Shown here: positions 35,511 through 42,500 of the stretch, in pieces | Numbering within the stretch: position 1 is the stretch's first letter | Layout: each line of letters opens with the position of its first letter | Source of the DNA: JBMNQH01 sp050944035 | GTDB lineage: Bacteria; Bacillota; Clostridia; Oscillospirales; Oscillospiraceae | Reading direction: 5' to 3' | Assembly: GCA_050944035.1 (NCBI GenBank) | Contig: JBMNQH010000003.1 | Span: 62,001 to 126,000 of the forward strand | DNA length: 64,000 bases | Position numbers and translations under genes: made by a program | Notes under the pieces: model-generated | What the model saw: only the letters and a program-made list of their open reading frames with translations | What the model was told of the DNA's origin: nothing | Database searches by the model: none

Positions 35511-35550
35511 AAAAGCCGGCGCCTACAAGCATGTAGGCGCCGGCTTTTCT
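35511..35550. terminator. Bidirectional terminator between the EamA gene and the RNA methylase
   Basis: A 17-bp GC-rich perfect stem (35511-35527 with 35532-35548) with AAAA and TTTT ends sits between the convergent genes. Confidence 0.9.
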
Positions 35551-35551
35551 T

Positions 35552-36664
35552 CTAAAAGTACATATACAATTCACATTTTATCATACCGTTGTACAATTTC
35601 CGTTTTTTATCCGCAGTCCGTCCAAAAGTACGTTCAAATTCCGTGTGCGAGGACAAAATGTACTGCTTCCAACCAGAACAGTTCCGGACCGCCGCACCAA
35701 AGCCACGGTACAGATCCTCCGCTTCCCGCTTCTCCATTAGACGCTCCCCATAAGGCGGATTGGTCACCAGGACGCCGTCCGTGGTCTGTCGGTCAAACTG
35801 CATGGCATCGGCTACGGCAAATTCAATCACATCCTCCACCCCGGCACGCTGGGCGTTCTGCCGCGCCATGGCCACGGCCTTCGGATCAATGTCCGAGGCA
35901 AAAATGCGGTAGTCGCCGGAAAACTCTTTTGATCTGGCCTCCAGCCGTGCGGTACGAAACCAGTCTGTGTCTACCCAGTCCCAACGCTCCGCCGCAAATT
36001 TTCGTTGGATACCCGGCGCACGATTCTTTGCGGCCAACGCCGCCTCGATGGCGATCGTACCACTTCCGCAGAACGGATCACAGAATTCTCCGCGGCCGCG
36101 ATACCGGGCAAACCGCACCATGGCCGCCGCCAGCGTTTCGCGCAGCGGTGCGGTGACATGCGCCGGCCGATAGCCGCGTTTGTGCAGCCCCGCTCCGGTG
36201 GTATCCAGATAGATGGACACCTGATCTTTCATAATGGCAAACTGAATCTGATACAGCGCACCGGTTTCCTCGAACCAGCTCTGACAGTACTTGCCCTTCA
36301 GCCGCTCCACCACGGCTTTTTTAATGATCTTCTGGCAGTCCGGGATTGAGTGCAATGCAGAGTTCAAACTGTGGCCCTTGACCGGGAACGCACCGTCGCG
36401 TGGGACAAACCGCTCCCAGGGCAGTGCCTTGACGCCCTCAAACAGCCCATCGAAGGTCGTGGCCTCAAACTGAGCCAACTCCAACAGGACACGCTCTCCA
36501 AACCGGATGCCGATGTTGGCCTTTGCCATCGCCGCCGCATCTCCACAAAAGCGGACACGGCCATTTTCCGGCGCAACCTGCTCCATCCCCATGCGGCGCA
36601 GCTCCTCGCCAAGCGGACCTTCCAGACCGAACAGGCACGGCACGCAGTATGTTTGCTTTTCCAT
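35552..36664 (-). CDS. THUMP-domain class I rRNA methyltransferase (RlmL/YpsC-like)
   Basis: The 370-residue protein begins with a ferredoxin-like/THUMP RNA-binding part (about residues 1-150, 'CLFGLEGPLGEELRRMG'). The Rossmann methyltransferase follows, with 'FCDPFCGSGTIAIEAALAAK' for SAM binding and the catalytic 'LVTNPPYGERL'. This architecture is that of RlmL/YpsC enzymes that make m2G in 23S rRNA; the older label is UPF0020 putative N6-adenine methylase. It lies between the EamA gene and aroC; co-transcription with aroC upstream is possible (53-base gap). Confidence 0.9.
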   Translation of the reverse strand: MEKQTYCVPCLFGLEGPLGEELRRMGMEQVAPENGRVRFCGDAAAMAKANIGIRFGERVLLELAQFEATTFDGLFEGVKALPWERFVPRDGAFPVKGHSLNSALHSIPDCQKIIKKAVVERLKGKYCQSWFEETGALYQIQFAIMKDQVSIYLDTTGAGLHKRGYRPAHVTAPLRETLAAAMVRFARYRGRGEFCDPFCGSGTIAIEAALAAKNRAPGIQRKFAAERWDWVDTDWFRTARLEARSKEFSGDYRIFASDIDPKAVAMARQNAQRAGVEDVIEFAVADAMQFDRQTTDGVLVTNPPYGERLMEKREAEDLYRGFGAAVRNCSGWKQYILSSHTEFERTFGRTADKKRKLYNGMIKCELYMYF

Positions 36665-36717
36665 TCTATGATTCCTTCCTCGTTTGACCGGGTATTTTTT
36701 CCCGGTCGTTTTTCTGT

Positions 36718-37710
36718 CTAATCTTCCATTGCATCCAGAATACAGAATGCAAGCACGGCTTCCGCAGCCGGGATCGTACGCGGCGCTAGGCAGGGATCAA
36801 AACGACCCACGCTTGAAATCGTCGTGTTGCGCATCGTTTTGAGATCCACGGTATCCTGCATCCGGGTAATCGACGGCGTGGGCCGTAGAGCAACGCGCAC
36901 CACAAGCGGCATCCCGTTCGTAATCCCGCCGTTTAGACCGCCCGCATGATTTGTTTCGGTAAAAATGTTGTCGCCCTCAATGCGGATCGGGTCATTGGCA
37001 ATGCTGCCGCGCAGCGCAGCAACACCAAAGCCGCTGCCAAAGGCTACACCGGCCACGCCCGGCACAACGCACATCATGGCGCTGATCCGACTTTCCATAC
37101 TCTCGAAAAACAGACCGCCCAGTCCGGCAGGAACCCCCGTCGCTGTACACCGGATGACGCTGCCCACGGAATCGCCGCGGGAACGCGCCTGCAAAATTTC
37201 CTTCCGCATATGATAATCAAGTCCCTTGCCTCTGGCTTCCCCGACCTGGATGATACTGGACTCCAGACTGATACCCCGGCGCTCCAGAATCTGCCGGCAG
37301 ACACCGCCGGCGAGCTCGATGGCCGTCAGGATGCGCTCACCATAGGCACCGTCACCGCGGGCATCGGCAAAGCCCTGATACCGCAGGCGGGACGTAATAT
37401 CCGGATGCCCCGGACGCGGCAGATTCGGTCTGGGCGCAGGCCACTCCGTCTTACTGTTCTGTACGGTGACGCAAAGCGGCGCACCCGTTGTTTTCCCATC
37501 CAGAATCCCGCTCAAAATGGCGGGGGCTTCGGGATCGAATTTACGGCCGCTCAGCTCGGCCGCAGCCTCGTTTCCAGTCTCCAGCACCGCACACAGCGCC
37601 GCCTGGTCAATCTCCTCGCCGCAGGGCAGCCCGTCCAGAACAACGCCGACAGCCGCCCCGCCGGCCTCGCCAAAAATACTGAGTTGCAAAGCATGTCCAA
37701 AAGTATTCAA
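36718..37710 (-). CDS. aroC: Chorismate synthase homologue lacking key active-site motifs
   Basis: The 330-residue protein is clearly AroC-like in its C-terminal two thirds ('GDSVGSVIRCTATGVPAGLG', 'TNHAGGLNGGITNGMPLV', 'TVDLKTMRNTTISSVGRFDP'). In normal enzymes the first signature is FGESHG with a catalytic His. Here it is FGEAGG (residues 13-18). The Arg-rich loop after it is missing, and the second signature (GGGRxSARET-type) reads 'RGDGAYGERIL' (118-128). The second catalytic His is kept in 'RPGHPD' (His102). The start is a TTG with GAGGAG nine bases upstream. It may be an inactive, altered-function or compensated enzyme. Homology is certain; activity is not. Confidence 0.85.
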   Translation of the reverse strand: MNTFGHALQLSIFGEAGGAAVGVVLDGLPCGEEIDQAALCAVLETGNEAAAELSGRKFDPEAPAILSGILDGKTTGAPLCVTVQNSKTEWPAPRPNLPRPGHPDITSRLRYQGFADARGDGAYGERILTAIELAGGVCRQILERRGISLESSIIQVGEARGKGLDYHMRKEILQARSRGDSVGSVIRCTATGVPAGLGGLFFESMESRISAMMCVVPGVAGVAFGSGFGVAALRGSIANDPIRIEGDNIFTETNHAGGLNGGITNGMPLVVRVALRPTPSITRMQDTVDLKTMRNTTISSVGRFDPCLAPRTIPAAEAVLAFCILDAMED

Positions 37711-37740
37711 TGGTCCGGCTCCTCTCTAATCTCTCTTTCT

Positions 37741-38514
37741 CTAGAGCAAACGCAGCGTTTCCACATGAGAACAGACGCCGGTTTCCGTATCAACGGTAAA
37801 TACGGCGCCTTCCAGCTTTCCCGGCCCATCCGCCGATGCATACCGGCGGGGCGGATCGCCCAGAAACCGGGAAATGGACTGCTGCGGATCAATGCCCAGC
37901 ACCGAAACCACCGGTCCCGTCATACCCAGGTCGCTGATGAAACCGGTGCCCCTGGGCAGAACGCCGCCGTCCGATGTCTGCACATGGGTATGCGTGCCCC
38001 AGACGGCGCTGACACGGCCGTCGAGGTGGTAGCCCATCGCCAAACGCTCGCTGGTTGCCTCCGCGTGCATGTCAATCAGAATCACTCTGGTGTCACAGCG
38101 GTTCAAAATCCCGTCCACGATACGAAATGGATTGTCGTTGTTGGAATCCAGATTGTACCGCCCGATCAGATTCACGACCGCCACCTCGCCGAAGGACGCC
38201 GGAAACACGCCATACCCCCGACCAGGACACTGCGACGCAAAGTTCGCAGGCCGTAAAACACGGCTGTTGTCATCCAGATAATTCTGAATCTCCGATCTCG
38301 CCCAGGTGTGATTTCCCAGTGTAATCACATCCGCGCCCGCATCGAAAATCTCCTCCGCCTGCTGTGGCGTAATACCGATGCCATTGGCATTTTCCCCGTT
38401 GACCACAGTAAATGCAATATCCTTCATTTTCTGCAAGCTGCGCAGATGCCGACCGAGAAAATCCAGTCCGATTTTTCCACAGACATCGCCGATTGCCAAA
38501 ATATTTACCGTCAT
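37741..38514 (-). CDS. ymdB: YmdB-like metallophosphoesterase (TIGR00282 family)
   Basis: The 257-residue enzyme belongs to the family of Bacillus YmdB, a 2',3'-cyclic nucleotide phosphodiesterase that influences biofilm and motility decisions. Metal-binding motifs appear in order: 'AIGDVCGKIG' (7-16), 'VNGENANGIGI', 'TLGNHTWAR', 'IDMHAEATSER' and 'WGTHTHVQTSDG'. In Bacillus it is next to rny, whereas here rny is 7 kb away. It ends 30 bases ahead of aroC on the same strand and may share its transcript. Confidence 0.94.
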   Translation of the reverse strand: MTVNILAIGDVCGKIGLDFLGRHLRSLQKMKDIAFTVVNGENANGIGITPQQAEEIFDAGADVITLGNHTWARSEIQNYLDDNSRVLRPANFASQCPGRGYGVFPASFGEVAVVNLIGRYNLDSNNDNPFRIVDGILNRCDTRVILIDMHAEATSERLAMGYHLDGRVSAVWGTHTHVQTSDGGVLPRGTGFISDLGMTGPVVSVLGIDPQQSISRFLGDPPRRYASADGPGKLEGAVFTVDTETGVCSHVETLRLL

Positions 38515-38603
38515 ATTGATTCCTCAATCCTGTTTGCTTTCCATTTTATTTCCCGCCGCCCTGTGCGGTTTTCCGCGCTTCTTTCCCGTAAAAAGAGACG
38601 ATA

Positions 38604-38632
38604 TTGACTCTATTTTATCATTTCATTATGAT
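38604..38632 (+). promoter_or_regulatory. Promoter of the 58-residue gene
   Basis: TTGACT (38604-38609) and TATGAT (38627-38632) are 17 bases apart, about 75 bases upstream of the ATG at 38713. Confidence 0.65.
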
Positions 38633-38712
38633 AACCGATTTATTATATCATACATCTTTCAATTCCGGACATACTAAAATTACAATTTTATGATATTTAG
38701 GAGGGCAGCTCT

Positions 38713-38889
38713 ATGAATTGTATGCGCAACAATCAGCTTGTAAAAGGCATCGGCATTGGCCTGACGGTCGGCGCGACGGTCGGAATGCTCATCAGTCCCA
38801 AAAAACGCAATGGGAAAACCGCAGTCAGCCGGGCTTTGCGAACCGCCGGGGATGTCGTTGACGGCGTCAGCAGCTTTATGAATCTGTAA
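38713..38889 (+). CDS. Small 58-residue protein with glycine-rich hydrophobic segment
   Basis: The short gene has an AGGAGGG ribosome binding site about nine bases upstream, its own promoter and a perfect terminator. The product begins 'MNCMRNNQLVKGIGIGLTVG', continues through 'ATVGMLISPKKRNGKT' and ends with an amphipathic helix ('VSRALRTAGDVVDGVSSFM'). This layout recalls YtxH-like small proteins (a glycine-rich membrane helix followed by a basic stretch), but I make no firm family call. Its completeness as a transcription unit is strong evidence that it is real. Confidence 0.75.
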   Translation: MNCMRNNQLVKGIGIGLTVGATVGMLISPKKRNGKTAVSRALRTAGDVVDGVSSFMNL

Positions 38890-38900
38890 CCATACGCAGT

Positions 38901-38949
38901 TGCAAGACTTTTCCGAAAAAATTTTCGGAAAAGTCTTGCATTTTCATTT
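38901..38949 (+). terminator. Terminator of the 58-residue gene
   Basis: A perfect 19-bp inverted repeat (38901-38919 with 38922-38940) is followed by TTTTCATTT. The distal end of the stem includes the -35 box of the following tRNA promoter. Confidence 0.85.
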
Positions 38950-38964
38950 CCACTGTGCTATTAT
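38936..38964 (+). promoter_or_regulatory. Promoter of tRNA-Arg
   Basis: TTGCAT (38936-38941) and TATTAT (38959-38964) are 17 bases apart with an extended -10 TGc. The tRNA begins 12 bases after the -10. Confidence 0.75.
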
Positions 38965-38976
38965 ACAATGCGTTAA

Positions 38977-39053
38977 GCGCCTTTAGCTCAGCTGGATAGA
39001 GCGTTTGGCTACGGACCAAAAGGCCGGGGGTTCGAATCCCTCAAGGCGTGCCA
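38977..39053 (+). tRNA. tRNA-Arg (anticodon ACG)
   Basis: The 77-base cloverleaf has acceptor stem GCGCCTT paired with AAGGCGT (one G-U pair at the end), D-stem GCTC/GAGC and anticodon stem TTTGG/CCAAA. The loop CTACGGA puts ACG at 39011-39013. The T-arm GGGGG-TTCGAAT-CCCTC, discriminator G and an encoded CCA follow. The ACG anticodon would be deaminated to ICG to read CGU/CGC/CGA. Confidence 0.97.
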
Positions 39054-39091
39054 CGCCGGAGCAAAGTTCTTGCTCCGGCGTTCTTGCTTTT
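39054..39091 (+). terminator. Terminator of tRNA-Arg
   Basis: The 11-bp stem CGCCGGAGCAA (39054-39064) pairs with 39070-39080 and is followed by TTCTTGCTTTTT, immediately after the encoded CCA. Confidence 0.85.
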
Positions 39092-39099
39092 TGCCAACC

Positions 39100-39136
39100 A
39101 GGCTGTACTTGTTATAACAAGTACAGCCTCTTTTTT
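39100..39136 (+). terminator. Second terminator-type hairpin
   Basis: A perfect 15-bp palindrome without loop (39100-39114 with 39115-39129) is followed by CTTTTTTA. It backs up the tRNA terminator in the convergent gap before the leftward XRE gene. Confidence 0.75.
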
Positions 39137-39179
39137 ATGTAATTCGTCTCTCTTTTTGTTCCCCTCGATAAGGGAGGCT

Positions 39180-39428
39180 TTATTTGTATAGGGTTAACCC
39201 CCGAAAGAACTCATCAAATGAAGCATCATATAATTCTCTTAGCGCTAACAGTACGCTAACTTTTATATTATGTTTTCCAAGCTCCATCTGAGATATGATC
39301 TCGCGGCTCATAGTAAACCCCATAATTTGTAGCTGAGTAGCAACCTGTTCCTGAGAAAACCCCACTCGCATTCTTAACATCCGCAAATTATCACCGATCG
39401 AAAGATCCTGATTCACAATATGTGCCAT
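39180..39428 (-). CDS. XRE-family helix-turn-helix repressor
   Basis: The 82-residue protein is a lone HTH domain: 'LRMLRMRVGFSQEQVATQLQ' (about residues 15-34) leads into the recognition helix 'GFTMSREIISQMELGKHNIK', typical of XRE/Cro regulators. It diverges from the 39557 gene, and two identical palindromes lie in the gap between them. Autoregulation, and control of the divergent partner, is therefore likely. The ribosome binding site AAGGAGC precedes the ATG. Confidence 0.88.
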   Translation of the reverse strand: MAHIVNQDLSIGDNLRMLRMRVGFSQEQVATQLQIMGFTMSREIISQMELGKHNIKVSVLLALRELYDASFDEFFRGLTLYK

Positions 39429-39457
39429 AAAAAAGCTCCTTTTTAAAAATCAAAAAC

Positions 39458-39473
39458 GGAATGAAATCATTCC
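39458..39473. promoter_or_regulatory. Palindromic operator copy 1
   Basis: GGAATGAAATCATTCC is a 16-bp palindrome (GGAATGA-aa-TCATTCC), 29 bases upstream of the XRE start codon. An identical copy is at 39508-39523. Likely the XRE regulator's binding site. Confidence 0.75.
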
Positions 39474-39507
39474 ACTATTGATTTTATTCCTATAATCATG
39501 TAAAGTT

Positions 39508-39523
39508 GGAATGAAATCATTCC
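39508..39523. promoter_or_regulatory. Palindromic operator copy 2
   Basis: The second exact copy of GGAATGAAATCATTCC lies 50 bases from the first, centre to centre, and 33 bases upstream of the 39557 start codon. A TATAAT (39491-39496) and a stray half-site-like ATTCC lie between the copies. Confidence 0.75.
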
Positions 39524-39556
39524 ATTTTCAACAATCATCAGAAAAGGAGAAAGAGA

Positions 39557-39808
39557 ATGGACAAAAGAACAGAAAAGTTTTTCGGCGACTTTCAAAGCTT
39601 GTCCCCGGAATGGCAGGCGGTATTTGTGTGGATGATCCAAAACATCGATCTTGTGGATCAGCTTGTGGATAGTCCATCCTACGATCTGGCGGAACTAGAA
39701 GCGGATTTGAAAACGGCACTGGAACGGAGAGATTATCTTTTGGCAGACATTCTGTTGTATAAACGGGAAGCGGACAAACAGCGAGCATCTGAAATAGAAA
39801 CGGAATGA
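39557..39808 (+). CDS. Small acidic protein divergently paired with XRE regulator, unknown function
   Basis: The 83-residue, helical and acidic protein begins 'MDKRTEKFFGDFQSLSPEWQ', contains a 'YDLAELEADLKTALERRDYLL' heptad-like region near residue 45, and ends in a charged tail. An AAGGAG ribosome binding site lies about eight bases before the ATG. It shares the twin-operator region with the leftward XRE gene, so it is probably repressed by it. I do not recognise a family. The pair could be a plasmid- or phage-derived control module; toxin-antitoxin pairing is not supported by any motif. Confidence 0.65.
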   Translation: MDKRTEKFFGDFQSLSPEWQAVFVWMIQNIDLVDQLVDSPSYDLAELEADLKTALERRDYLLADILLYKREADKQRASEIETE

Positions 39809-39851
39809 TGTAAGGCTTGCGCCTGCATCGTTTGCAGGCGCAAGCCGATTT

Positions 39852-41942
39852 TTAAAAACTGCCGGCAATCCAATTGACAAGGGCACAGACCACAACGCCG
39901 CAAAGTGTGGGCAGCAGAGCCGCCAACAGCATCCAACGGGTTTTTCCGGTTTCCTTCCGAATGGTCAGCAGCGTAGTGGAGCAAGGCCAGTGCATCAGGG
40001 AAAACAGTACGACGCAAAGTGCAGTGACCGCAGTCCAACCGTTGGCGGTTAAAAGCTGCTGCAATTCCATCAGGCTGCCGTAATCGGTCAGGCTGGAGGT
40101 ATGACAGTAGCACATCAGGATAATGGGGATCACGATTTCATTGGCGGGAAGCCCCAGCAGAAAGGCCAGTAAAATCACGCCGTCCAGACCGATCCAGCGG
40201 GCGGCAGGATCGAGAAATGCCGAACAGATCTGAAGCAGATTGACCCCGCCGAGGTTCAGATTGGCAAGCAGCCAGATGACAAGTCCGGCCGGCAGCGCGA
40301 TGGCCACCGCACGGCTCAGCACGAACAGCGTGCGATCCAGAATGGAACGCACAATCACCTTTCCGATCTGCGGTTTTCGGAACGGCGGCAGTTCCAGCAC
40401 AAACGAGGACGGCATCCCTCTGAGCAGTGTTTTGGAAAGAATCCAGGACATCAGGAAAGTCATAAAGATTCCGATCAGCACAATACCGGTCAAAATCAGA
40501 GCCGAAAGCAGACTGGAACCGCGGGAGGTGCCGACGAGAAAGATAGTAATCAGGGCGATCATGGTCGGGAACCGGCCATTGCAGGGAACAAAACTGTTTG
40601 TCAAAATTGCAATCATCCGTTCCCGCGGGGAGTCGATGATGCGGCACCCAACCACGCCGGCGGCGTTGCAGCCAAAGCCCATGCACATGGTAAGCCCCTG
40701 TTTCCCGCAGGCACTGCATCGGCGGAAGGTACTGTCCAGATTGAACGCGATCCGGGGCAGATAGCCCAAATCCTCCAGCAGGGTAAACAACGGGAAGAAA
40801 ATGGCCATCGGCGGCAGCATGACGGAGACCACCCACGCGACCGTACGGTAGACGCCGGAAAACAACGCATCCCGCAGCAGCAGCGGCATTCCCCAGCCCG
40901 CGCACCAGCGTTCCAGCGTATCGCCCAGCCGGAACAATGCGTTAGAAAGCCAGGCTGACGGAATGTTGGCGCCGCTGATTGTCAGCCACAGGATACCGGC
41001 CAGCAAAAGCGCCATAAGCGGAAATGCCAGAATTTTGTTGGTCACAATGCGGTCAATGGTGCGGCTCCGCACGTCTTCCTTCTCCTCCACAACACCATCG
41101 CACAGGGCGGCGGTGTAGGCGGCGATGGTTTCCGCAATCCGGTCGGACAAGCCATCCTCCGGCAGTGTGGCACGCGCCTGCGCGGCAAGCGCAAACAGTT
41201 CTGTCCAGATCGCTTCCTGCTCCGCAGTCTGTTCCTGTAGCGCGGTAAGCGCGGAGCGGTCATTCTCCAACAGGCGCAATGCAGTCCAGCGCGGCGGTAC
41301 GGCCAGTTTCACCTGTACGATGCGCTCGACCAACGGCTGCAATGCTGCCTCAAGTTCTGCATCATAGTCGACGGAGAGCGGTGGCCGGTCCGGTAATTGC
41401 TCCAACCGGGATAACAACGTCTCAAATCCCTGCCCCTTTCCGGCACAGGTTCCGACCACCGGCACTCCCAGCCGCGCTTCCAGCGCGGCAAGATCCGGCT
41501 GAATGCCACGGTGCTGTGCTTCATCGAGCAGATTGACGCAGACCACCACCCGGCCGGTGATCTCCAGAATCTGGACTGCCAAAAACAAACTGCGTTTCAG
41601 ACAGGTGGCGTCACAGACCACCACAATGGCCTCGGCCTCTCCGCAGCTGATGAGATCGCGCGCCACTTCTTCCTCCGCCGAGCGCGCAGCCAGGGAATAG
41701 GCGCCGGGCAGATCTGCCAGAAGGTATTCCCGGTCATGATATGTACACGAACCGAAGGCATTGCCCACGGTTTTTCCCGGCCAGTTTCCCGTGTGCTGCC
41801 GCAGACCGGTCAATTGATTGAACACTGTGCTTTTTCCGACGTTCGGATTGCCGGCCAACGCCACAAGATGCATGGCTGCGTCACAGGAAGACCGGTGAAA
41901 ACAGGCCGCACATTTTCCGGTTGACTGTGTGGTCAATCCCAC
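39852..41942 (-). CDS. feoB: Ferrous iron transport protein B
   Basis: The 696-residue Fe(II) transporter combines an N-terminal G domain with a membrane channel. G motifs: 'GNPNVGKST' (31-39), the switch 'NWPGKTV', 'DLPGAYSLAA' and a 'NLLDE' variant of NKxD. About ten helices include the two Gate regions, with 'CSACGKQGLTMCMGFGCNAAG' in the first. Residues 11-20 form an unusual cysteine cluster (Cys11, Cys14, Cys20). The start is GTG with GGAGGGG about nine bases upstream. It lies downstream of feoA, separated by a strong hairpin. Confidence 0.96.
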   Translation of the reverse strand: MGLTTQSTGKCAACFHRSSCDAAMHLVALAGNPNVGKSTVFNQLTGLRQHTGNWPGKTVGNAFGSCTYHDREYLLADLPGAYSLAARSAEEEVARDLISCGEAEAIVVVCDATCLKRSLFLAVQILEITGRVVVCVNLLDEAQHRGIQPDLAALEARLGVPVVGTCAGKGQGFETLLSRLEQLPDRPPLSVDYDAELEAALQPLVERIVQVKLAVPPRWTALRLLENDRSALTALQEQTAEQEAIWTELFALAAQARATLPEDGLSDRIAETIAAYTAALCDGVVEEKEDVRSRTIDRIVTNKILAFPLMALLLAGILWLTISGANIPSAWLSNALFRLGDTLERWCAGWGMPLLLRDALFSGVYRTVAWVVSVMLPPMAIFFPLFTLLEDLGYLPRIAFNLDSTFRRCSACGKQGLTMCMGFGCNAAGVVGCRIIDSPRERMIAILTNSFVPCNGRFPTMIALITIFLVGTSRGSSLLSALILTGIVLIGIFMTFLMSWILSKTLLRGMPSSFVLELPPFRKPQIGKVIVRSILDRTLFVLSRAVAIALPAGLVIWLLANLNLGGVNLLQICSAFLDPAARWIGLDGVILLAFLLGLPANEIVIPIILMCYCHTSSLTDYGSLMELQQLLTANGWTAVTALCVVLFSLMHWPCSTTLLTIRKETGKTRWMLLAALLPTLCGVVVCALVNWIAGSF

Positions 41943-41963
41943 AACAAATCCCCTCCTCTATCT

Positions 41964-42000
41964 TGAAAAATAAGGGAAGGTACCATACCTTCCCTTATTT
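41964..42000 (-). terminator. Hairpin terminator between feoA and feoB
   Basis: A perfect 15-bp stem (41968-41982 with 41986-42000, loop of three) is followed on the minus strand by TTTTTC. It sits inside the feoA-feoB transcription unit and could lower feoB expression or make it conditional. Confidence 0.75.
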
Positions 42001-42003
42001 GTT

Positions 42004-42258
42004 TTATTTGGCCAATCCTGTCTCGGGACTGACCACCAATACCGTATCGGCATCCTCTTTTCGCAGTGCAATGACTGCACCGCGGATCCAATAGGCTGTT
42101 GGGTCCCCGTGACAGGCTGTAAACAGACACCGTACCGTTTCACCGGGCGTCAATCCAATGTCCATCAGCCTCCGCCGCATTGTTCCCGCGGTCAGCAATT
42201 TGCTTACCTGGGCCTGCTGGCCGCAGCCAAGGGTACTTAATGTAAGTTCGGGCGACAT
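42004..42258 (-). CDS. feoA: FeoA-like iron transport accessory protein
   Basis: The 84-residue SH3-like protein has the FeoA core 'RRRLMDIGLTPGETVRCL' (about residues 28-45) and a C-terminal strand 'ADTVLVVSPE'. FeoA assists FeoB, probably through its G domain. The ATG has AAGGGA six bases upstream. It is the first gene of the feo unit, and the terminator hairpin begins four bases after its stop. Confidence 0.93.
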   Translation of the reverse strand: MSPELTLSTLGCGQQAQVSKLLTAGTMRRRLMDIGLTPGETVRCLFTACHGDPTAYWIRGAVIALRKEDADTVLVVSPETGLAK

Positions 42259-42423
42259 TCTGCTTCCCTTCTTCTATGATTTCAGGCGGATGACCGACCT
42301 CGTTACCATGCTATGCAGCAGGCAGGAGTAAGGTGTGCAGACTGGGAGAGCGTTTCCCACAGATTCTCAGGTATGAATACTGTCTTTTTTACACTTTATT
42401 CACCTTTTTGCTGGTGGGTCGCG

Positions 42424-42429
42424 TATAAT
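42424..42429 (+). promoter_or_regulatory. -10 element for the two-component operon
   Basis: TATAAT lies 72 bases upstream of the response-regulator start, without a good -35 box, which would fit an activated promoter. The rest of the 242-base feoA/regulator gap shows no clear RNA element. Confidence 0.4.
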
Positions 42430-42500
42430 AAGTGTATACTGTAAATTAGAAACGGAAACCGCGTTGTCAACCGGTTTCTGAATATTCGGAGGTACATACT

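Noticed and set aside
38977..39180. tRNA-Arg as a possible integration site for the XRE/83-residue pair
   Set aside because: No integrase gene and no direct repeat of the tRNA 3' end were found downstream.
39180..39808. Toxin-antitoxin module made of the XRE protein and the 83-residue protein
   Set aside because: The genes are divergent and not overlapping, and the 83-residue protein has no toxin-like motif.
42259..42500. A metal-sensing riboswitch in the feoA/response-regulator gap
   Set aside because: No match to conserved sequences of the riboswitches I know (NiCo, Mn, cobalamin). Only a -10-like box could be supported.
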